Of a DNA stretch of 64,000 nucleotides, positions 46,763-59,900 are shown piece by piece. A model generated the notes under the pieces. The model saw only the letters and a list, made by a program, of their open reading frames with translations. It was not told the origin of the DNA and made no database searches. This stretch comes from Theobroma cacao (lineage: Eukaryota; Streptophyta; Magnoliopsida; Malvales; Malvaceae), in NCBI RefSeq assembly GCF_000208745.1, contig NC_030858.1, forward strand, positions 24,883,522 through 24,947,521. Reading direction: 5' to 3'. Made by a program: the position numbers and the translations under genes. Numbering within the stretch: position 1 is the first letter of the stretch; each line of letters starts with the position of its first letter.

Positions 46763-48474
46763 TGTCAGTTAAAATTTTACTATGCAAGTATACGTATCGA
46801 ATAGATAGTATAGAAGCAAGCAAAGTATCGATCCCATAGAGAATTGATCTAAAAGTTTACTAAGTACTAAAATTATAACAATTTAATCTTATCCAAACAA
46901 TCAAAATTAATTAACTAACTAAAACTAATTAACCAAAATTTAAACTAAAAAGAAAAATCAATGTAATAATAACTTGACTAAAAATCAAATCAAACAAGCC
47001 TAGGATTATAATATCCCTCACACTTCATCTATATCTTAACTCTCTTACTTAACTTATTTCAATAGGTTAAATTGCTAACCTAGAGTCCTTAATTATTTAT
47101 AAGGGTCTCCTGACTCACTTTATAAAAATATCTACTTTAACCAAAACACTATATCTCAATGTGAATTGAAATTAAAACAGACTCATTAAGTTCAGGCTCT
47201 AATCTGGTTACATAAGGCCTATAGGTATATCCCTATCCTATACGTAAATCAATTAATATGATCATATGCTATCCAAATTTAGTCTACACTAAACTTCCTT
47301 TTCCAAGTTTGTTTAGGTTCCTAAATCAATTTAATTGATGATCAAGCAATTAAAAGCATTAAGAACAAATTGGAATAAACAATTCAAATCCCATTAAAGA
47401 TAAGCAAGAAAGAGATTAAAAATTTAGATTACATGTGAGTTCAATTGCAATCCTAGAAAAATAGATTAGTTCATAATATCTAATAAAATTCCATCCAAAG
47501 AAATTTAGCCATTACTCCAAGTCAAAGGAAATAAGAAAAACACAAAAGCAAAGAGAGAAAACTAATAGTTGGAGCTTTGTGATCTTGATTCTCCCTCAAA
47601 TTCTCTTATTTTCTTGTTTTGTTATTTGCTTCAAATCTCCAGTATAGTTGCTTGTTGCCTCTTCCTTAAAATCTTTGAAAAAGGTCCCTTAAATAGGCTC
47701 TAAATAACCTAATTTCCAAAATCCCGTCAATTTTTTTTTAGTTTTTAAAAATCGCTTAGCGCCGCGATGCTGAGCTCTCTGGAAAATTGCATGTGTGCTT
47801 TTTTTCATTAATGTTGCAGCCTTGTTCTCCCAATACTATGGTAGTCTATCAAATTCAAATGTGAGTTTCACCTTGATGTGTTCCCAACTGGGCAAAGTGG
47901 TAAACATAAAAGTCTTAGCCCTGTCTCTTAGCTTTCCAATGAATTAAGAATCACATTAATTGGACTCCTAGATTGAAAGATATACTCCAAATACTACATC
48001 ATGTTTAGTCTATGAGTATTGCTGCAGTGCTCCGACTTAGACAAATATTTTGACCATGATCCGATCAGAATTGGGCAAATTGGTAAAAATAAACATTGTA
48101 GTCCTTCTTTTTAAAATTCTAGAGTTCTAAGAACCACCTCATTTGGAGTTTTGTAGAGAGAGATATGGTCAAAATACCGAAACACATATGAATGAAGCCA
48201 TCACCATACTTGCATTGATTTTCATCAAATGAGCCTTTTTCATCAAATTTCCTACAAAAGCAATAAGAGAAATTAGCAATAACTACTCTTAAAGTAATTT
48301 AACACAAAATAACATAAAATTTAACTAAAATAACTTAAATTAACTACTCAACATGTAATCAAATTTAAACAAGAAAAACACCTAAAATGCTATGGTTTGA
48401 ACCTAAAATCTCAAAGATCTAACTACTTAAACCCCCAAAATGTTTCAAAATAACTCTATATAATAGAGTTATCA
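46763..48474 (-). mobile_element. 5' LTR of the copy 2 element
   Basis: Minus strand TGATAACTC at 48474 to TTTTAACTGACA at 46763, 1.71 kb, aligned with the LTR at 42291-44021 with scattered substitutions and small indels. Confidence 0.85.
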
Positions 48475-48478
48475 AGCA

Positions 48479-49829
48479 TCAAGAGCATAACACAACATAA
48501 TTTAAAGCTTTTTTCCTAATTTTAAGATCAAACTTTGGTTTATTTAACATAGATAACGCTAACAATGAGTAGGAAGATTGTATGCCTTTAAACTTAGAAG
48601 TTGAATTCACAAGGTCAAAATCCTGCACCAAGGAGCAAGGTTTGTTGTAAACCACAAGTTATCTAAATGTCCAACCTCTAATGGCAATCCACACAAGCAG
48701 TAAGTTGGAGGTTGGAAAATCTCTAAGAGAAAGAGGAAAGTCTAGGTCGATGGACTAGTTAGCTAGGGGGCTTTGGGTTTCACTTTTTAAGGATGTTAAA
48801 AGCTTTTGTGCTCTTCATGTGTATTGATGTGTAGCCTAAATATTCTTATTTATATGCAATTACACTAATCCTAACCCTAATATGATTTGCATAACTTTTA
48901 TGCTATTTATAAAATTACTCTAATTTAATTAAACATTTTCAATTAAATACTTGGCGTTCCAAATTTCTTTGTAATTAAGTCTAACTTAATTCCCCATTTT
49001 GATTTCCCACATAATCACTCTTAATGATGTGATGCATTAGGTTCTTAACATGATGACAATAAAATATGAATTATAATCCTAAGCCAAATAGGATTGGATG
49101 AGTCAAATTCATTTGCATTCGTAATCAACTTTGAATTGATTAATTCACATTTATATATCATAATTGACATTTAGAAATGTTTCATGACCACTCAAATGTT
49201 AAGAAGAGTCAATGTGATTCGACTTAACCCTTCAATGCATAGTTTTGTCGTGTAATTCAATCTTTTAATCAACTAATATCCCATCAAGACATAATGCATG
49301 GTACAGTGTGTGCTTTATATATATCTTGACTATGTTAGCTCTTGAAACTAGTAATCATCTCTTTTAATGAAATTTAAAAATTCATTTTTGAATCTAATTC
49401 TACCTTTGCCAAGGATTTTCTTCTGAGTTAAAACATGTCAAGGATATTTCCTTTAAAATCACTTAAGGTGGTGAATCCTATATATGTTGATCATTCATTT
49501 ATTTCCATATGCTTCATGTTATACAAAAAATCCATTTCATTTTGACATCTTTGGCTAGGACTACACAAGATAGTATCAATGTATAACCCTTCACATACAA
49601 GATAACCTTATGTTTAGTGAACTTGCTCATATAAAAGCACCCACATGTTTATTTAAGCATTTTCATACTTCAACATATGAAATCCAAGCTTACTTCTCAA
49701 TTTAGAAAGATAACTATTAGCTTGAAAATGACTATAGTTTTGATTATTTAATTGCATGAATTCTTGAAATTACAAGCTTGTCTGATTTAATTGCATGAGT
49801 GTTTTTATTCTCTTTAATGTTCACTCTTA
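48479..49829. other. Unassigned AT-rich region
   Basis: No ORF or domain. Parts (48900-49340) look like degraded retroelement sequence, but I could not match them to another element in the window. Confidence 0.4.
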
Positions 49830-51369
49830 AGATGTCTAAGTTGCAAGATAGATGCACAAAATGAGAAGCTCATTGATCTTCACAACATCAAGTTTGTTTC
49901 AAGCCAAGAAGTTCATTCTCAACTCAAAATTTGATCACAAGGAAAATATGGCCAAAGTTACATGCTAAATTGATATAGGAATTGAAGATCTAAAGGCAAG
50001 AATTGATCCTAAAGCAAGGCAAGTTGATCCAATGGCAGAATGGTCAAAGAATAGTTGAAAAAGTGTGAAGTATAGAATGCATAGTTGACCCTGTGGCAAG
50101 ATGGATGAAAAATCATGAAGATAAAAAGCCATATTCAACCCTGACGAAGCTATAGTCGACATTGAGACATAATACATGCAAAAATCAAGGATTTAAGAAG
50201 CCATAGTTGACCCTGACAAAGTTATAGTCGACCTTCCAAGCTCTAATGTAAAAAATACAAACTTTCATACTCAACTAAAGATGACTATTGGACATAAAAT
50301 TCAAAAGAAAAATGGCTAGTTTCCTGCTTTAATGACCTCCAATAGCTCCAATACTTCTTCAACTATAAAAAAGACCATTTAGAAGCATTTCAAGGTGAGG
50401 AAGAAGAAAGAAAAAGGGCCAAACTCTTGAAGATCATGGTTTTGAAAAGAAAATAGAGAAAACCAAGCAAAAACAAGCCTACTTGAGTTAAACGTTCTTT
50501 GTGCTTACACTTCAATTTTTTATCCAATCTTTTTATCTATTGTTAGACATTCTTCCTCCATTGTACCAAACTAGCAAAATTCACTTTTTAAAGACAATAT
50601 TGCTATTTCTTGTAAATGTTCTAACTCATCCTTGAAAAATTATTGTGGATTTGTGGTTGAGCCCCGTTAAAAACCATGGGTTGTGCTTGCTCCACTAAAG
50701 GCATTGGTAAGGTTTGTGGTTGAGTCCATTAAAAACCATAGGTTGTACTTGTTCTCGATAAAAGGCATTTGTAAGGGTTATGATTGCTCTCGGTAAAAAG
50801 CCATTTTGAGGGTTTAATACTTGATCCTGTAAAAAGTACATTTTCTTGAGTGGATTTGAAATACTTTGGTGAGCAAGAGAGTAGATGTAGGCACTTTTAA
50901 AAAATCGAACCACTATAAAATTCTTGTATCTTGATTTAATTTTATGCATTGTGATTTATTTTTGAAAACTTGTTGTAGAAAAATCATTTAGTTTGTTTTT
51001 GACGTAAGTAGGTGATTTATTTTGTAAAAGGTTTGATTTTACTTAGTCTCTTCATTCTTATTATAACCTTGTTTTGCTACATCTCATCTCAAGACAATCT
51101 ATTTCATTAATTGCTTGTATTTTTCATCTTCATTTTTCACATATTGATTTGCTTGTTCATTAAATCTTTTTCAACCCTTACTACTTGTCTATTTCTTGTT
51201 GAAAAGATTTCTTGAACAATTCTTCTCAAGTTGTTTTTATTTGATCTACATTTGGAAAATATTTTTTAAATAAACGATCAACTATTACTTCACTATAGTT
51301 GACTACACCTAGTTGATTTTCATTTTTCAAAATATTTAGTGTCCAATTCATCCCTCTCTTGGATATTCA
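49830..51369 (+). mobile_element. Copia-like LTR remnant
   Basis: The end (AATTCATCCCTCTCTTGGATATTCA) has the CCCCTCT-type block typical of plant copia LTR ends, and it contains direct subrepeats. TAGTCGAC/TAGTTGAC motifs recur between 50080 and 50230 and again near 51300. No primer-binding site follows at 51370, so a solo LTR or fragment is most likely. The left boundary is approximate. Confidence 0.45.
50645..50830 (+). repeat. Three diverged GTTGAG...TTAAAAACCATGGG subrepeats
   Basis: Three or four units at roughly 55-base spacing alternate a GTTGAG or GATTGCTC-like start with a GTTAAAAACCATNGGTTGT or GTAAAAAGCC-like end. Confidence 0.6.
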
Positions 51370-52037
51370 CTCTTTGAGCTAACGTTTCTAAAAATAACAT
51401 ATGTCCATCTTTCAATATTATCAATATGCTGACTTGATAAAGCATCGATTAGGAAGACTTTAGAAATAATGCTTTGACGTGAACGAGGATCTTATAATTA
51501 CAACACTTCATAATTTATTTTGCAAAGCATATTTATTCCATGAAATTTATCTTTATAAATAAATAAAAACAATTATGTATGAACTTATAGATTAAGAAAG
51601 AATTTATTAATAAATGTAATGTAAAATATAACAATAATACATCTCTATATCCAACGGATTTGTTATAGGACATACATTAACTCTATCACCATTTACCAAC
51701 AATAAAATAAAAATAATAATTTTAGTGTTTATGTTGTATAAAAAATCACAATTTTGAGCTTATATCGTTTAAATATTTGTTATTAATTAATATTAATATA
51801 TATATTTATTAAAATCTCAGTCTAAAAAATTCATTAATCCATTCATTATAATTCATAATATATTTTATTTGGATAAAGAAATCATTAATGGCATACTCAT
51901 ATTTGTTCAATTAAAAACGTTGCCTGGGTTTATTATGTTGTGAGAGTGTAGGGACCTTAGTTTGGAGGAAAATTTGCGCCTTGTTCAAAACCAAAATCTC
52001 TCCCATTTCTTCACTCAGTCCCTTTCCAAATGCGAAA
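51370..52037 (+). promoter_or_regulatory. Upstream region of PIGV
   Basis: AT-rich spacer between the copia-like LTR remnant and the PIGV start codon. The promoter must lie here, but I see no convincing TATA box at a normal distance. The last 90 bases are GC-richer and probably 5' untranslated leader. Confidence 0.4.
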
Positions 52038-55000
52038 ATGGCATCACCCTCCAAACCCCCATCAGAACAACTGCTGAACAATTCCCACCAAACCAAAGTC
52101 TTGAAGTCCGCAATCCTTTCAAGGCTTCTCCTATTAATCCTAACCCTCCTCTGGCGGACGCTTCTCACTCCATACGACACCTCCGCGCCCCTCAACCCCG
52201 CCTGCCTCAACAACCCTTCTCCCTCCCCCCCTCCTCCACCTCTCCTTCCCTCCCTCGCCTCCGCCATCGAAAACGGCATCGTCTGGGACAGCGTTTACTT
52301 CGTGCGGATCGCTCAGTGCGGGTATGAGTACGAGCAGTCCTATGCGTTTTTGCCCTTATTGCCGGCGTGCATTTTTATCTTATCACGCACAGGTTCGATA
52401 ATTCATTACAAATGTGAAGAATAGGATTGTAATTATTGACTTTCTTTTTTGATTTATTTTCTGTTACATTGCAGTTTTTGCGCCGGTGGTTTTGTTGATT
52501 GGTCATAGGGCGGTTTTGGCATTGTCTGGTTATGTTATTAGCAATGTTGCATTTATTTTCGCCGCAATATACTTTTACAGGTGAATTTTTCCAGCTATTT
52601 GATACCCAAAATGTTTGGGTATTCTTTTTATTTTATTATTGATTTGAGAGGTACCAATAAATAATTTTTTTATCAAATACAATTTTGGGGGAAAGAGGAT
52701 TCAAAGGGATATGTCATACATGCACCCACCGTTGAGCAAAATGCTCAGGTTCCACTAAATGTTAGATTTAATGCCATAATAATAGCGCTTTAATTTGCAA
52801 TTATAGATTGTGTCTGTGTCTATAGCATCTCTTATAGTTTTTTACTTTATAATCAAGAAATATGTAACTGATAATTAACGTTTGCATCTTTGAAATTTTT
52901 GGGTGTTTCTAAATTCACAAATTGGAGTAGACAGGCGATTTGTAGGTGGCTATAGAACTCAGTTTCTGACTCTTGTGTAATGGTGAGAATTAATGTAGTA
53001 TAAATGTAAACATTGTGTTGTTTTCCTGAAAGATTAATGGAAATTGACTTTGGAACTTACACAAAAATAAATAGTTTGATAACATGGCCGCAACTTCTTT
53101 TACCCAAATTTTAAGAAAGCAAAAATCCGTCCTAGATGATGGTTGCTGTTATTGAAGTGCCAGAATTTTCTACCCAAAAAGCCTGTGCTTGTTTGAACTT
53201 GGACCCTGTGATTTTGTAGCTTAGCCATCAGGCTCTTATTCATAGTAGTTCTATTATTCCTCAATGAGAACTCTCATTGGCCATACCAAGCTTTAACTTT
53301 GGCCACTTAAATGTTTTAATATAGTGCAGACTTATGAGGATTTGACTAACATATTAATAGAAGCCATCCTGAACAGCATTGCTTTGATCACTTCGTACTT
53401 CCCCTCTGTAACTGTGACTTTGAAGTGGTGGAGCTGGCATTTTTCTCTTTTTCTTTTTGTTTATGAGGTTATATATTATAAGTAAAAATTACAATTATGA
53501 TCAAAAAAATTTTAGTATATATCAAAGAGTACATATATGTTTGGTAATTGGAATGGTGCGAAATATGGGTATCTACTGCAATTATGATTTAACTATTGTA
53601 ATGTGTAAGTACTAGCTTTTCTATTATTTTTTTTATCTTAAAATCGATGAATTATAACACTTTCTGTTGTGGCATTAAGCCCTTTTTTTTATGATCAGAT
53701 ATTGTTGTCAAAATTGTTATTACTTTGTCTTCTATTGTTGCTTTGTATTCTACATTCGTAGAGAATGATAATGTTTTGCTTTAAAACTTATGATTGCTGT
53801 TCTCATGCTTCTTTCTCTAACAGGCTTTCGGTTATTGTTTTGAAGGACCCTAATGCAGCACTGCAGGCTTCTGTTTTGTTTTGCTTCAATCCAGCATCCA
53901 TATTTTACTCATCAATGTACAGCTCTCATTTCTTTGTTCTTACATCGATTTTCAAAGGGTGAACTTAATTGTGGATTCTCTTTTCTGAATGTTTGTGATT
54001 GCAGATATTCAGAGAGCTTGTATGCTCTATTTTCAGTTGGTGGATTGTACTATTTAAAATCTCGTGCAAATAATATTGCTGTGTTTTGGCTTGCTCTTTC
54101 TGGTTTTGCAAGATCTAATGGAGTGCTCAATGCTGGTTATTTTGGTTTTCAGACAATGCATCAGGCTTATGATGCTACGTTCCTGAAAAAGCGTGCTTTT
54201 GTAAGTTTGTGTTTTCTTTGGTTACCATGCTCTATTTGCAGTCAGTGCTTATTTTCCTGCAAGGCTTCTTCATTTAAGCAAAGTTGAAAGGACTATATTT
54301 GAACTTCCTTCATTTATCCTGTTTGATCAATGCATTTTACCAATTTTCTCTGTGTGTAACAAGTGCATTTGATTTTTTGGAAAGAAATATGTCCTCAACA
54401 TGGACAATAGGTGTAGATGAGGCATAGATGTTGGAGATTCATATAATACTGTGCAGTTCTTTTTGAGAAAGTAAGATAATTTTGCACATTGATACTACTA
54501 TAGTTTTCAACATAATGGCAATTGCTTCTAGACTTATTAATCAGCATCAAATATTGGATTTATTGACCTTCAATAAATGGAATGGACATTAATCCTTAAC
54601 ATCTTAATTCAAAGGTTCTCTGTAGCTGACACTTAATCAATATATCTCTGAGCTTATATGCAAACATGCTTTTTTTTCTTATCATTTTTCTTATTTTAAT
54701 TCTGACTGTGCACGACCATGTAGGAACCTAGCCATAGGTGCCCTAGAAGTTCACATTCTACATTTCATGAGTCCATTGATTGAAAAGTACTAAACGATTT
54801 ACCAACCTACTTAAACAAGCAATGTTCATTTCAATCATTCAGTGACAGGAAGTTAAAGTTGGACAACCACAATACTTGCTAGTAGTGAGCTATTGGGATT
54901 GGAATTAAGCTCTTATCTATTTTTGTTAATAAGATAGTTATCTACTTTTGTTAATAAGATAGTTATCTACTTTCGTTAATAAGATAGTTAGGTGACCAAA

Positions 55001-57083
55001 GACAAACTCTTATTTAAGTTTTAACACGTCTCCTCATGTGCAAGTTGAATGAATGTTTAATGGGCTTTGCATGTGGGCTCAAGTTTAGAAGAAAAGTGCG
55101 AACTGAAGAAGCATTGCACACAAAGCCTCTTAGTAGGTGAGGAATTAATGAAAAGGGGCTGATGATTATAGGATTCGAACTTGAGACCTCAGCTCTAGTA
55201 CCATAATAATGAGATAGTTAGGTGACCAATTATCTCAAAAGTTTAAGCTATTAGAGATGGATCTCTTTTAAAATTTAACTTCCAACAGTTTTATTTTTGA
55301 TGCTTTATAGTAACTCTTTAATGCATTTACTAGAAATATTTTATTTTCTCATTTTAAAGTTGATTTTTTAACACTACTGTCTTCATCTGTTGGTTGTTCT
55401 ATATGCTTCGCTAAATTTTAACTCCATGCGCATATTGACTTTGTATGCAGATTAAGAAGAAAATATTGACTTTGTGCATGTGAAGTTGCCAACTTTTTTT
55501 TCACACGCTTTAGTCTTTAGCTAAATAAAATGCCTCAAAATACAAATAAACAATAAAAAATAAATAAATCTTTTTCCTACTAATTATGATTGACTCTATG
55601 TATTGTATTGCATTAGTCTGTGCAATTTAAGATCAAATTGTAAGTACAGTGAAAATGAGGACATTTTAGGTTTTCAAACATGTTCTCTTTGGTCTTCTTG
55701 TCCTTGTGACATGAATATCTTCCTTTTGATCACATGTTCCAACCAGCGCATTTGTAGGTCTTCTATTGACATGTGTAACATGTTTCCTTAATTTTGTCCT
55801 CAATGAGTGTGGATCATATCAGAAATGTCAAAGTAGCAATAATAGTTACTTAATCCCTCGTCCGTTGATATTGAGCAAATTGGTAAAAATCTTGTTTTTT
55901 ATGTCTAGTATACAATTCTGCTTCAAAGTTGTAACTAGTTTATGGGAATGGATGGTTTCATAATTAATTTTCTATTTCCATGCTAGTTGGCATTGTGGAT
56001 TCTTATAAGTGGAGCACTGCGCTGTATATGCATTTTTGTTCCGTTTATTACTTTTCAAGCATATGGCTACTACAATATATGTCTCGAACGTTCTTCAGAT
56101 GAAATGAGGCCTTGGTGTAAAGCAAGAATACCTTTTCTATACAATTACATTCAAAGTTATTACTGGTAAGTTCTTTTGCAGTTGGTCATAGTATTCCATT
56201 CATTCCATTTTATTCATGCATGAGATGTTAATAATTCTCAGGTTTTCTAGTTGCTAATTTAAATAATCCTGCTTATGGAAACCAATAATTTATCTTTGGC
56301 ATCTAGTATTTTACTTTCAAAATTGATTCAGATTCGGATTTTGATGTGATTGCTTTTCAGATGCATGCTTTTATACTTTACATCTTTTCACATTTTTTAT
56401 TTTTCATGCCAGGGGAATGGGGTTCTTGAGATACTTCCAATTAAAACAATTGCCAAACTTTCTACTGGCATCTCCAATATTGTCTTTGGCAGTTTGCTCG
56501 ATTATCTATTATGTGAAGTCACGACCTGAAATCGTTTTATCATTGGGTTTTCGAGCTTCAGTTGAGGAAAAAAGTTCCATGGCTGCAATTTTTTCCTTAA
56601 AGAAATCTCACAGATCCAACAGCCCCCAAATTTCAGAGAAATATTCTTCTAGGAGGCAAGGTATTACTTCCAAGAACAAAATGGCTGGTCGATTGTGGAT
56701 GCTGCAACTTATGTCACTGCATGGTTGTTGATTTGACCTAGGTTTTGATGACTTTCACACTTAGTGGTTATTTTAGTACTATGTTAAGCATGCCTGTTTG
56801 TTTTTGTATGTGTACTCAACCTTTAACTATCTTCCTTGAAAGATAGTATATTAAAAAATTTGTTGGAACAGTTACACCACCTGTTGAAGCAATTGTTATC
56901 TTTGTGACAGAAAATCATAATCTTAAATTGAGGAAGATAACAAGCCAAGGAAGGGGTGCTGCTGAGTTCATAATAGATCATGGATCATCAGAGAAGCTAG
57001 GATATGCATCTGCTTCTATTCTCCCATTTATCCTGCACTTGAGCTTCATGGTAGCTACAGCATTTTTTGTCATGCATGTCCAG
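52038..57083 (+). CDS. PIGV: GPI mannosyltransferase 2 (PIG-V), seven exons, C-terminal exon missing
   Basis: Exons: 52038-52392, 52475-52580, 53824-53916, 54005-54200, 55987-56165, 56413-56660, 56911-57083; every intron is GT-AG and the frame is continuous for 450 codons. The start is ATG 52038 (MASPSKPPSEQLLNN). PIG-V is an ER multi-pass enzyme that adds the second mannose to GPI anchors from dolichol-phosphate-mannose. Visible features are an N-terminal hydrophobic segment (28-40), a proline run (60-71), the lumenal acidic motif WDSVYF (83-88), YAFLPLLP (102-109), FNPASIFYSS (175-184), ARSNG (220-224) and RIPFLYNYIQSYYWGMGFLRYF (297-318). Plant homologues run some 40-50 residues further; that exon was not found before the retrotransposon at 59565. 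If the last donor (57084) is ignored, translation ends at 57116. No internal stop or frameshift is seen. Confidence 0.9.
52581..53823 (+). other. PIGV intron 2
   Basis: A 1.24-kb GT-AG intron. Nothing but AT-rich sequence was recognised inside it. Confidence 0.75.
54915..54989. repeat. Three exact-period 25-bp tandem repeats at the TRIM end
   Basis: Units at 54915, 54940 and 54965, each ATCTAYTTTYGTTAATAAGA followed by TAGTT, differ at two positions. The unit overlaps the end of the TRIM LTR, so it arose by local amplification there. Confidence 0.9.
54915..55287 (-). mobile_element. TRIM-like miniature LTR element in PIGV intron 4
   Basis: Minus-strand order: a short terminal repeat starting TGTTGGAAGTTAAA at 55287 and ending TTGGTCACCTAACTATCTCA; a primer-binding-like TGGTACTAGAGC; about 170 bases of filler; a purine tract (CACATGAGGAGACG); and a second terminal repeat starting TGTTAAAACTTAAA at 55026 and containing TTGGTCACCTAACTATCTTA. 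The direct repeats, tRNA-Met-like site and purine tract in about 0.35 kb define a TRIM. It has no coding capacity. Confidence 0.65.
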
Positions 57084-57116
57084 GTGAGTTTCATTCTTTT
57101 TTCCTTGCTTCCTTGA

Positions 57117-58095
57117 AACTGCTTAAGACCACACTATGTTTACAAAAATTTAGTAACATTTTTGCAAGCATTAGATCAACCTTTTTCTTCAATTCTTTCC
57201 TTCCCCCTTCCCACCTCTTTTAGATTCACTAGGGGCTAAGATTGTTGTTGAAACTCCAATGGTATGTTTACTCTTTTGGTGGGACTTATGTCTGAAATGT
57301 CATGGTGAATCAATGATACTTGGAATAACCCACTTTTGGTCTGTCATATTTGTTTAGAATCCTTAATGGACTCAAGGAGGTCATGTTCAACACTGTTAAT
57401 TTAAATCCTAGGATAAAGCTTGATTGTCCCTCCAAATTCTGTGGAAATATTACTTATGTCTATGTTTTCTTCAGTGCAATAGTAAGGTTGCTCCATTGAG
57501 ACATGGCACTGGTTCATGTAGTTGAAATAGATTCTTTACAAAGTAGGGGTGTTATGTGTGTGTGTTTGTATGTCTACATATATATATGTATATAACTGTA
57601 TGTACGTACGTATGTATGTATGTATATACAGAGAGAGGGGCAGGGAGATGTCCAATTTCATTGATGTAACAATTGATAATTTGCACCTTTTGGTAAATTT
57701 CTGGTGTAGCTAGTGGTTTAACGAACCAATTGTTGGATTTAACAATCCATTCACTTTTTTTTTTTTTATGCATGTAAGGTTTTCAAATTTATTTGATAGC
57801 TGTATCACATGGATGAAGGCATTGTCTTTCATAGTATATATTTAACAATTAAAATTTGATATTGCCATAAATTTAGTTAAATAGGTTCAGTTAATTTGAA
57901 ATTTGACATGTGTGATTGATATGAATATAGAGTATGGAATATAATGGTTGGATTATCAAAATATAAATTGTACAAAGAGATATGAAAGGGTGTAATGGAA
58001 AGATTGTTACACAGGTGTAAGTGAGTCCCTCCTATATATATATTAATTGGCACAAGTGCAGGAAAACTTGTTTCCTCTAAACATTGGCTTCCCCT
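57117..58095 (+). other. Sequence downstream of PIGV exon 7
   Basis: It reads as intron or 3' flank. I searched by eye for a spliced C-terminal exon and found none. It includes a microsatellite at 57555-57640. Confidence 0.5.
57555..57640. repeat. Compound microsatellite (GT, TA, GTAT, GA)
   Basis: GTGTGTGTGT is followed by TATATATA, then repeated TACG/TATG tetramers and GAGAGAG. Confidence 0.9.
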
Positions 58096-58099
58096 TGAT

Positions 58100-58875
58100 A
58101 GGATTTTTATCCATCACTACTTCAAGTTAAATAGTTTAGTTTATATAGTTTCGAAAGTGTAGGACTATATATGAAAGAACAAAGACCAACGTACTTTACT
58201 ATATATTTTAAATTTTAATTAAATAACTCAATTTTATAAATGACAACATATATCACATAATTTCAAAAAATAAAATTATTTTATACATTTTTAAAAATTA
58301 AAAGGCATTTTTCATTCATATGTAATTTAAAATACAAATAATTCTTAAATTAGGTAATTTTCTTGTGTTCAAGTAAAATTAATTATTTATTATTTTTACT
58401 ATTTTAGCAACTTCAAAATTAGCAATGCTTTCTATAAATTTCAAACATGTTTATTACATAACCACATACACCAAATGTATTTTACAATTGTGAGAAAATC
58501 AAAATAGTAAATAAATGTTATCAAAATAAAAATACAAAACTTGAAAAAGTATTGCTAATTTTAAAGTTGGTAAAAAAATGAAAATGCTTTATTTAAGTTT
58601 ACTCGAATGCAAGAGAATTAACTAATTTATGATTTATTTGTGTTTTATATTATACATGAATGAAAATTGTATTTCTATTTTTTGAAGTTGTGTGAAAGAA
58701 ATTTATTCTTTGGAGTACTATGATATATGTTGTCATTTACAAAATTGATTGATTTAATTAAATTCATAGTGAAATATGCATTTTGGTTTTTGTGTATTTT
58801 CATACATTATATTATTCTATAATAATTATATAAATTGAACTACTTAATTTGAAAATGTCTTATCAAGAGAAAGCT
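58100..58875. repeat. Long inverted repeat, MITE- or foldback-like
   Basis: Left-arm sequences such as AATGACAACATATATCA (58238-58254), TAATTTAAAATACAAATAAT, GTAATTTTCTTGTGTTC and AAAATTAGCAATGCTTT recur as complements in the right arm (58510-58860). The outermost recognisable pair is TTCAAGTTAAATAGTTTAGT near 58120 against ACTTAATTTGAAAATG near 58850. Arms of roughly 330 bases at about 75-80% identity by eye flank a spacer of about 80 bases. No ORF inside. It lies between PIGV exon 7 and the LTR at 59565. Confidence 0.8.
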
Positions 58876-59564
58876 AGTTCTAGAGTAAACAATTTGTGTT
58901 GTGGTTGTGTAATTTGTACTTAAAAGTTTGTTTATATATATATTTCATTTATGGCTATTCATCCCAACAAAACCAACTTTTCTCCATCTTATCTCCTGCT
59001 TCTCTTGGAGATCTTCCAGTTGCCTTCCAAGTTGCTAAGCAATTTTTGGACAACTGATGATATCAAGTGGTTCCTTTAGTGCTTAGTTTTTCTTTCTTTT
59101 ATTATTATTACTATAAACAAAATGCATGTGTATCAACTCTTAGTTGAGTTGAATTGTTGAAGTTAAAGGCATTTTTTAGCCAATTTGAACTTTGTTCCTT
59201 ACAACATTGTTTTTGGCATTAAGACCAAATTTGCCGTTATGTTATTGATCAATGTTGAGTTTTGTTATTGTACTTTGATTGAATTGAATAAGGTTAAGTT
59301 ATACTTTAATTTTTGAACAAAAAATAATAGAGATGGAATATTTTATGGAAATTGTTGTTAAAATTTAACTACAATAATGAAATATTCCATCTTCATTAGT
59401 TCTGTCTGAAAATTAAATATGGTGGCAAAATTTAATGCAATTGAAGTTCAGTGACAATTTCAATATTGACGCATAGTAGAATAACAAATTTGTTTTTAAG
59501 CTTTTTATTTTTTATTTTTTGTTTTCACAAATGAAATTGTTCTCAAATCTTTAAAAGTTTCTAT
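58876..59564. other. Spacer before the terminal LTR, no gene recognised
   Basis: AT-rich sequence with no plausible PIGV exon. Confidence 0.45.
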
Positions 59565-59857
59565 TGTAACACCCCATATCCTAGTAAGCTAATTAATAAA
59601 GACCTCAAGGGTGATGTAAAGGTCAATTGAGGTCAAATAAGATATTTTGGAGCATAGAAAAAAGAGAAGAATTTTTTAAAATAAAATAATATTAAAATAA
59701 TGCTACTTTGTTGAAAGTCGAATTTAATCATATTTTGTAAAGGAGGTGTTAATTGGTTAAGTTTGGCAAAAGTAGGGGGAGAGTAAAAAAAAAAAAGTTT
59801 TAAGGAAATGAAATATTGGTGGGGCGCATGTTTCGTTATAAAATAAAATATAAATGA

Positions 59858-59861
<4 letters not shown>

Positions 59862-59897
<36 letters not shown>
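59862..59897. repeat. TA microsatellite in the terminal LTR
   Basis: An uninterrupted AT repeat of 36 bases. Confidence 0.95.

Positions 59898-59900
<3 letters not shown>

Larger units (their letters stand above)
42291..48474 (-). mobile_element. Complete, internally deleted Athila/Tat-like element (copy 2 of G2 family)
   Basis: Two LTRs of about 1.7 kb flank a 2.74-kb interior. On the minus strand: 5' LTR 48474-46763, primer-binding site, gag, a PR-RT linker, the integrase end, a 3' untranslated region, a purine tract (TTTAAGAGTG) and 3' LTR 44021-42291. AGCA borders both ends (42287-42290 and 48475-48478; the match can be read as AAGCA). RT, RNase H and the integrase core are absent. Intact termini with a missing core suggest either mobilisation by a full-length relative or loss after insertion. 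Confidence 0.85.

Noticed and set aside
51911..52279. 122-codon minus-strand ORF
   Set aside because: It overlaps PIGV exon 1 and reflects that exon's GC-rich, proline-rich coding sequence; no domain.
55130..55260. tRNA-derived SINE suggested by a GTTCGAATCC-like B box
   Set aside because: The flanking direct repeats, primer-binding-like site and purine tract fit a TRIM better.
57117..59564. Possible last PIGV exon
   Set aside because: No reading frame here shows a C-terminal block of the kind expected after exon 7 with a suitable acceptor; only microsatellite, inverted repeat and AT-rich sequence are present.
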